9,262 nt of DNA from Anaerolineae bacterium (GTDB taxonomy: Bacteria > Chloroflexota > Anaerolineae > B4-G1 > SLSP01), in contig JAGHDT010000162.1 in NCBI GenBank assembly GCA_021159805.1, forward strand, positions 1 to 9,262, written 5' to 3'. The notes under the pieces were generated by a model. The model saw only the letters and a program-made list of their open reading frames with translations. It made no database searches and was not told where the DNA came from. The first letter of the stretch is position 1. Each line of letters starts with the position of its first letter. Positions 5,345-9,262 of the stretch are shown piece after piece. A program made the translations under genes and the position numbers.

Positions 5345-6571
5345 ATGTGGGATCAACTGAGTATCTTCTCGCAGCCTGAGGGCCCCCTGACCGTCAGCGA
5401 GGTCACCAGTAGGATTCGCAGCCTGATTGAGCAAGAGCCCACATTCCAGGACCTGTGGATTGAGGGGGAGGTCTCGAATCTGTCACATGCCTCTTCAGGC
5501 CATGTGTATCTGACCCTCAAAGACGCCGGTGCCCAGATCGGCGCGGTCATTTGGCGTGGCCAGGTACGCTCGTTGGCCTATATACCGCGGTCCGGCGACA
5601 AGATCCAGGCGCACGGGCGCATCAGCGTGTATGAACAAGGGGGACGCTACCAGTTCTACGTGGATCAGGTCCAGCCGGCCGGCCGGGGCTCGCTCTTCCA
5701 GGAGTATGAGCGCCTCAAAGCGCGCCTGCAGGCAGAGGGCCTTTTCGACGAGGCGCGGAAACGAGCTTTGCCGTCGTTCCCTACGACCATCGGCGTGGTG
5801 ACCTCGCCCACGTCAGCGGCCTTCAGGGATGTGCTCAACGTGCTGAGCCGTCGTTACCCACTGGCGCGGGTGTTGCTCTCGCCGACGGTGGTCCAGGGGG
5901 ATGCGGCCCCCCCGGGGATTGTCCGGGCGATTGAGCGCCTCAATGGACGGGATGACGTGGACGTGATCCTTCTGGTGCGGGGTGGGGGATCGCTGGAGGA
6001 TCTCTGGGCCTTCAATGATGAAGCGGTGGCCCGTGCCGTGGCAGCTTCTCGGCTGCCCCTGGTCTCGGGCGTCGGACACGAGACCGACTTCAGCCTCGCA
6101 GACTTTGCTTCTGACCGGCGAGCGCCGACACCCTCGGCGGCTGCGGAATTGGTCACTCCTGAGCTCATCGAGCTGCGCACGAGTCTGTGGCAGATGCGGA
6201 CGCGGATGACACGTGCGGTTTCCCAGCAACTTTCACGATCTCGCGAGTGGTTGGCGACCTCGCAGCGTGCACTGCAGCACCTTTCGCCCCTGGCGCGCGT
6301 CGAGGGCGGTCGCCAGCGCATCGATGATCTGGGTCTGCGCATGGATGGTGCAATGGATCATCGGATAGAGATGGCGTACCAAAGGATTAGGGGGCTTCGC
6401 GCACGGCTCACGTCCCTTAGCCCCGAGGCCGTGCTCACGCGAGGATATGCGATTGTTCGCCAACGCGAGACCGGCAGCCTCTTGACCTCAGTGCGTCAAG
6501 CCACGGCTGGTCTGCCTCTTGAGCTTCAGTTCAGCGACGGCAGTGCCGCAGCTCATATTGACGATGTATAG
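5345..6571 (+). CDS. xseA: Exodeoxyribonuclease VII large subunit
   Basis: Catalytic subunit of exonuclease VII, which degrades single-stranded DNA from both ends in repair and recombination with several small XseB subunits. The 408 residues are slightly shorter than the roughly 450 of the E. coli protein. Residues ~13-110 are the OB-fold DNA-binding domain (LWIEGEVSN, SGHVYLTLKD). Residues ~130-270 are the nuclease domain: GVVTSPTSAAFRDVL (150-164), VRGGGSLEDLWAFNDE (211-226) and SGVGHETDFSLAD (241-253). D162, R212, H245 and D248 match, with identical spacing, the E. coli residues D155, R205, H238 and D241 implicated in activity. A charged helical region (~275-350) and the conserved SPEAVLTRGYAIV (359-371) complete the protein. 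The ATG is six bases after the small membrane gene's TGA. The stop is TAG. No xseB follows in this window. Confidence 0.97.
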   Translation: MWDQLSIFSQPEGPLTVSEVTSRIRSLIEQEPTFQDLWIEGEVSNLSHASSGHVYLTLKDAGAQIGAVIWRGQVRSLAYIPRSGDKIQAHGRISVYEQGGRYQFYVDQVQPAGRGSLFQEYERLKARLQAEGLFDEARKRALPSFPTTIGVVTSPTSAAFRDVLNVLSRRYPLARVLLSPTVVQGDAAPPGIVRAIERLNGRDDVDVILLVRGGGSLEDLWAFNDEAVARAVAASRLPLVSGVGHETDFSLADFASDRRAPTPSAAAELVTPELIELRTSLWQMRTRMTRAVSQQLSRSREWLATSQRALQHLSPLARVEGGRQRIDDLGLRMDGAMDHRIEMAYQRIRGLRARLTSLSPEAVLTRGYAIVRQRETGSLLTSVRQATAGLPLELQFSDGSAAAHIDDV

Positions 6572-6575
6572 TTAG

Positions 6576-6603
6576 TTGACATCTGCGTATGAATGAGGAT
6601 AAT
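6576..6603 (+). promoter_or_regulatory. Near-consensus sigma-70 promoter for rnd
   Basis: TTGACA (6576-6581, perfect) and GATAAT (6598-6603, 5 of 6) are separated by 16 bp, 11 of 12 consensus bases in total. The element begins four bases after the xseA stop codon, in the only sizeable gap on this strand. Transcription would start near 6610, about 40 bases before the rnd ATG at 6650. It makes rnd and the downstream RNase gene a separate transcription unit from xseA. Confidence 0.65.
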
Positions 6604-6649
6604 GGGTCTGTGGAGACTTGTGATCCAATTCGTTGGATTGTAGGGACAG

Positions 6650-7879
6650 ATGTTTTCAGATCTGTGCGGCGTTCGCCTGGCAATTGGCATACTGACTTAC
6701 CAAGATTGGTACGGTGCACTAAAGACGATGCAACCTAATCCCATAAAGGCCTCACTGGACGAAGAACGGAGCCCGGTCTTGATTGATACCCAAGCCGGCC
6801 TTGTCGAGTTGACCAATACTCTGAAGCAATACTCGCGCATTGCGGTGGATACGGAAGCGAACAGTCTCTACGCCTACCGCGAATGGGTCTGTCTCATTCA
6901 GATCTCAGTGCCCGGCACGGACTATCTTGTGGATCCGCTTGCGCTGGACGATCTCTCACCGCTGGCTCCGATGTTTGAGTCACCGGAGACGGAGAAGATC
7001 TTCCACGCCGCGGACTACGATCTGATGGTTCTCCTCCGGGATCTCGGTTTTGCCACGCGGTCGATCTTTGACACGATGTGGGCAGGACGCATTCTTGGCT
7101 GGCCCAAGGTCGGGCTGGCCAACGTCCTGGCGACGCACTTTGATGTTCACCCCAACAAGAAGTATCAGCGCTACAATTGGGGTGCGCGTCCGCTTGACCC
7201 CAAGGCGCTGACCTATGCCTGGATGGATAGCCATTATTTGATCGCTCTGAGCGATATCCAGAAGTCCGAGCTGGAGGCAGCCGGACGTTGGGCCGAAGCA
7301 CAGGAGGTCTTCGACTACCTGACCACAACGGTCGAAGTGCCCCCTGCAGATCACGAGGCCCGGCATTTCTGGCGTCTGAAGGGCGTCCACACTCTGCGTC
7401 CTTACGAACTGAAGAAACTCTATCAGCTCTATCTTTGGCGTGAACGAACTGCGGAAGGGTTGGATCGCCCGCCGGTCAAGGTCATTTCGAGTAGATGGCT
7501 GGTCACGCTGGCCCGTGTTCAGCCTCGCAGCCGTGGTGAGTTGGCCGCGGTGGGAATCGCTGCTTCGCAGGTGCGCCGTTACGGTTCTGAGATCCTTGGG
7601 GCGCTGCGTAGTGACAATCTACCCGATCCGCCCGAGCCGCTGCGCCATCCTCGGTTGCCCGAGGCCATTGTGGATCGTTTCAACAGGCTGAAGGCGTGGC
7701 GTAAGGCTGTGGCTGCAGGGCGCGGCGTGGATTCCGATGTCATCTTACCCAATGCGGTGCTGTGGAATCTTGCCCAGAACCGCCCGGGGAGCCTGCAGGC
7801 GCTTCTGGATGTGCCCGGTATCGGCCCGTGGCGCCAGGCGACGTACGGGCCCGACTTGTTGCAGCTGGTATCATACTGA
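6650..7879 (+). CDS. rnd: Ribonuclease D
   Basis: RNase D is a 3'-to-5' exoribonuclease of the DEDD family that trims tRNA precursors and other structured RNAs, using two metal ions. Exo I is VDTEANSLYAY with D67 and E69. Exo II is FHAADYDLMVLL with H119 and D124. Exo III is YAWMDSHYL with Y189, D193 and Y196. The family signature K-YQRYNWGARPLD is at ~171-183. After the nuclease domain come an HRDC domain (~245-320) and a second HRDC-like region (~340-409), as in E. coli RNase D. Start choice is uncertain. ATG 6650 follows an in-frame TAG (6641-6643) and a closely spaced AGGGA, giving 409 residues. ATG 6728 (M27) gives 383 residues and fits the usual family N-terminus better but has no Shine-Dalgarno. 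A strong promoter precedes the gene, and the beta-CASP RNase follows 27 bp later. Confidence 0.94.
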   Translation: MFSDLCGVRLAIGILTYQDWYGALKTMQPNPIKASLDEERSPVLIDTQAGLVELTNTLKQYSRIAVDTEANSLYAYREWVCLIQISVPGTDYLVDPLALDDLSPLAPMFESPETEKIFHAADYDLMVLLRDLGFATRSIFDTMWAGRILGWPKVGLANVLATHFDVHPNKKYQRYNWGARPLDPKALTYAWMDSHYLIALSDIQKSELEAAGRWAEAQEVFDYLTTTVEVPPADHEARHFWRLKGVHTLRPYELKKLYQLYLWRERTAEGLDRPPVKVISSRWLVTLARVQPRSRGELAAVGIAASQVRRYGSEILGALRSDNLPDPPEPLRHPRLPEAIVDRFNRLKAWRKAVAAGRGVDSDVILPNAVLWNLAQNRPGSLQALLDVPGIGPWRQATYGPDLLQLVSY

Positions 7880-7893
7880 CCCCACTTCAGGTC

Positions 7894-7899
7894 AAGGAG
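7894..7899 (+). promoter_or_regulatory. Ribosome binding site of the beta-CASP RNase gene
   Basis: AAGGAG lies seven bases before the ATG at 7907, inside the 27-bp gap after rnd. It supports this start and translation from an rnd read-through transcript. Confidence 0.65.
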
Positions 7900-7906
7900 C
7901 CCGACG

Positions 7907-8692
7907 ATGAGACTAACGTTCTTTGGTGCTGCCGGCACCGTCACCGGTTCGATGCATTATCTCCGGGTTGGGCGTAAGGATATCCTGCTCGAGTGCGGGC
8001 TCTATCAAGGGAAGCGCAAGGAGTCCTACAGACGGAACCGCAAGCTGCCCTTCGACATCCGGCGTCTGGACGCGGTGGTTCTCTCACACGCGCACATTGA
8101 CCATTCGGGCAACCTGCCGAACTTGGTGAAGAACGGATACGACGGGCCGATCTACGCGACGCACGCGACGCGCGACCTCTGTGCTTCTATGCTTCCTGAT
8201 TCGGGCCGCATCCACGAGTATGATGTCAAGTACGTTAACAAACGACGTAAACGGCAGGGAAAGCCGCCGATGGAGCCGCTCTACACCGAGGCCGATGCCC
8301 TGCGGACGCTGGACCATTTCGTAGGGACGGGGTACGCCAGGCCGATCAGAATTGCTCGTGGCATTACGGTCACCTTCTTTGACGCCGGCCATATCCTGGG
8401 TTCTGCGATGGTGTTGGTGGAGGCCCGGGAGGGAGATCGCACCGAGCGCATCCTCTTCAGCGGTGACCTGGGGCAGCCCAATCTGCCTATTGTGCGCGAC
8501 CCGACGCCGATGCCGCCGGCGGATACTCTGCTGATTGAGAGCACCTACGGTAATCGCGAGCATCCGCCCGTTGAGGATATCAAGGCGCGTCTTGCTGCCG
8601 TGGTGAATCAAGTGGCCAGTCGTGGCGGGCGTATCATTATCCCGGCTTTTGCTGTGGGCCGAACACAGGAGATCGTCCTCCATCTTCACTAG
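7907..8692 (+). CDS. Beta-CASP metallo-beta-lactamase RNase, N-terminal part up to an in-frame TAG
   Basis: This is the first 261 codons of a metallo-beta-lactamase fold RNase of the CPSF-73/Ysh1-like group (COG1236 type), zinc-dependent enzymes that cut or trim RNA. Visible here: the metal motif HAHIDH (61-66), AGHILGSA with H162, FSGDLG with D187, beta-CASP motif A ESTYG with E211 (211-215), and IIIPAFAVGRTQE (243-255). Translation then meets TAG at codon 262, right after HLH. The next 190 codons remain open in the same frame and carry the rest of the family, so this is half of an interrupted gene rather than a naturally short protein. A 261-residue product would lack motifs B and C, including the last zinc-ligand histidine, and should be inactive. 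AAGGAG seven bases upstream supports the start. It is probably co-transcribed with rnd. Confidence 0.9.
   Translation: MRLTFFGAAGTVTGSMHYLRVGRKDILLECGLYQGKRKESYRRNRKLPFDIRRLDAVVLSHAHIDHSGNLPNLVKNGYDGPIYATHATRDLCASMLPDSGRIHEYDVKYVNKRRKRQGKPPMEPLYTEADALRTLDHFVGTGYARPIRIARGITVTFFDAGHILGSAMVLVEAREGDRTERILFSGDLGQPNLPIVRDPTPMPPADTLLIESTYGNREHPPVEDIKARLAAVVNQVASRGGRIIIPAFAVGRTQEIVLHLH
8690..8692 (+). other. In-frame amber codon splitting the beta-CASP RNase gene
   Basis: TAG follows codons for LHLH and precedes LTYEGRIPEIP. Reading frame, codon style and family motifs continue unchanged on both sides, with no shift. Many relatives have a polar residue such as glutamine here, and CAG to TAG is a single C-to-T change. 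TAG also ends two intact genes here (1395-1397 and 6569-6571), so general reassignment is unlikely. A sequencing error, a nonsense mutation or local read-through all fit. Confidence 0.8.
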
Positions 8693-9262
8693 CTGACCTA
8701 CGAAGGCCGCATCCCCGAGATCCCCATCTACGTCGATAGCCCCCTGGCTGTCAACGCCACCGAAGCTTTTCGGATGCACCCTGAATGCTACGACGCTGAG
8801 ACACACAAGTTCCTGTCGGATAGCGGCGACGGGGATCCCTTTGGTTTCTCCCGCCTGCGTTACGTGCGCAGTGTCGAGCAGTCCAAGGCACTCAATGAGG
8901 CAAAGAACCCTCTCATCATTATCAGTGCTTCGGGGATGGCTGAGGCAGGTCGTGTGCAGCATCATCTACTTCACGCGGTTGAGGATCCGCGCAATGCGGT
9001 GTTGATCACGGGATGGCAGGCCCCCTATACGTTGGGGCGGCGCATCGCTGAACACGCCGAGAGGATCAAGATCTACGGGGATGAGTATGAGCTCCGCGCT
9101 GATGTGCACACTTTCTATGGCTACAGTGCTCACGCGGGGCGCCACGATCTCTTGGCGTGGGCGGCGCCGCACGCGGCCACGGTCAAGCAGGCTTTTGTCG
9201 TGCACGGGGAGCCCGATGCCGCGCAAGCCCTGGCTGAAGGCTTGCGCGACCTCGGATACGGA
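8693..9262 (+). pseudogene. C-terminal part of the beta-CASP RNase, continuing past the TAG to the window edge
   Basis: These 190 codons continue the frame of the gene that starts at 7907. They carry the rest of the beta-CASP and metallo-beta-lactamase domains: IYVDSPLAVNATE just after the stop, IIISASGMAEAGR, the beta-CASP motif B histidine in YSAHAG (codon 409 counted through the TAG), and motif C VVHGEP (H433), which supplies a zinc ligand. Read through the TAG, the protein would be at least 452 residues, close to the usual length of about 450-470, so only a few residues lie beyond the right edge. The first in-frame ATG after the stop is at 8774, with no evident ribosome binding site, so independent re-initiation is unlikely. 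Conservation of every motif suggests that any inactivation is very recent or that the stop is not real. Confidence 0.75.

Noticed and set aside
6569..6571. Genome-wide reassignment of TAG to an amino acid
   Set aside because: xseA ends naturally at TAG here, at the normal protein end, with a TGA six codons further on. The 217-residue gene also ends in TAG, so TAG serves as a normal stop.
8084..8965. 293-residue open frame on the minus strand opposite the beta-CASP RNase
   Set aside because: It is antisense to strongly conserved plus-strand motifs on both sides of the TAG, has no recognisable protein pattern and no promoter or ribosome binding site.

Overview
This 9.3 kb window holds bacterial chromosomal housekeeping DNA at moderate-to-high GC. 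Genes are tightly packed and arranged around one divergent intergenic region (about 4730-5152). The protein set (a DHH-CBS-tRNA nucleotidyltransferase fusion, an RNase D with two HRDC-like regions, a beta-CASP metallo-beta-lactamase RNase) and its sequence style suggest Chloroflexota, perhaps Anaerolineae. That placement is inferred from protein style alone and is tentative. I see no rRNA, tRNA, CRISPR array, transposase or phage gene.

Left half, minus strand, reading right to left from about 4840: an extended -10 promoter, an 886-residue DHH/DHHA1 - CBS - CBS - class II tRNA nucleotidyltransferase fusion (2069-4729), an unrecognised 217-residue protein with a possible C-terminal winged-helix region (1395-2048), and the first 460 residues of transketolase (1-1380, running off the left edge). 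Gaps of 20 and 14 bp and good ribosome binding sites for genes two and three indicate one operon.

Middle: a 423-bp divergent intergenic region. It carries the minus-strand promoter, a pair of 7-bp repeats one helical turn apart, a 17-position near-perfect inverted repeat (4899-4915 / 4971-4987) whose right arm can also pair with a second copy of the outer left arm, a 13-bp palindrome, and a weak candidate promoter for the plus-strand genes.

Right half, plus strand: a 61-residue single-pass membrane protein (5153-5338) six bases ahead of xseA (exodeoxyribonuclease VII large subunit, 5345-6571). xseA has no clear ribosome binding site of its own, so it may be translationally coupled to the small gene. 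A near-consensus sigma-70 promoter (6576-6603) then precedes rnd (RNase D, 6650-7879). A beta-CASP metallo-beta-lactamase RNase gene begins at 7907 and is split by an in-frame TAG at 8690-8692. Its reading frame and family motifs continue to the right edge.

Together the genes centre on nucleic-acid end processing (CCA end synthesis, RNase D, beta-CASP RNase, exonuclease VII), plus a pentose phosphate enzyme. I see no clear new multi-gene system. The items most worth checking are the amber codon, the structured intergenic element, the small membrane protein before xseA, and the unknown protein between the tRNA nucleotidyltransferase and transketolase.
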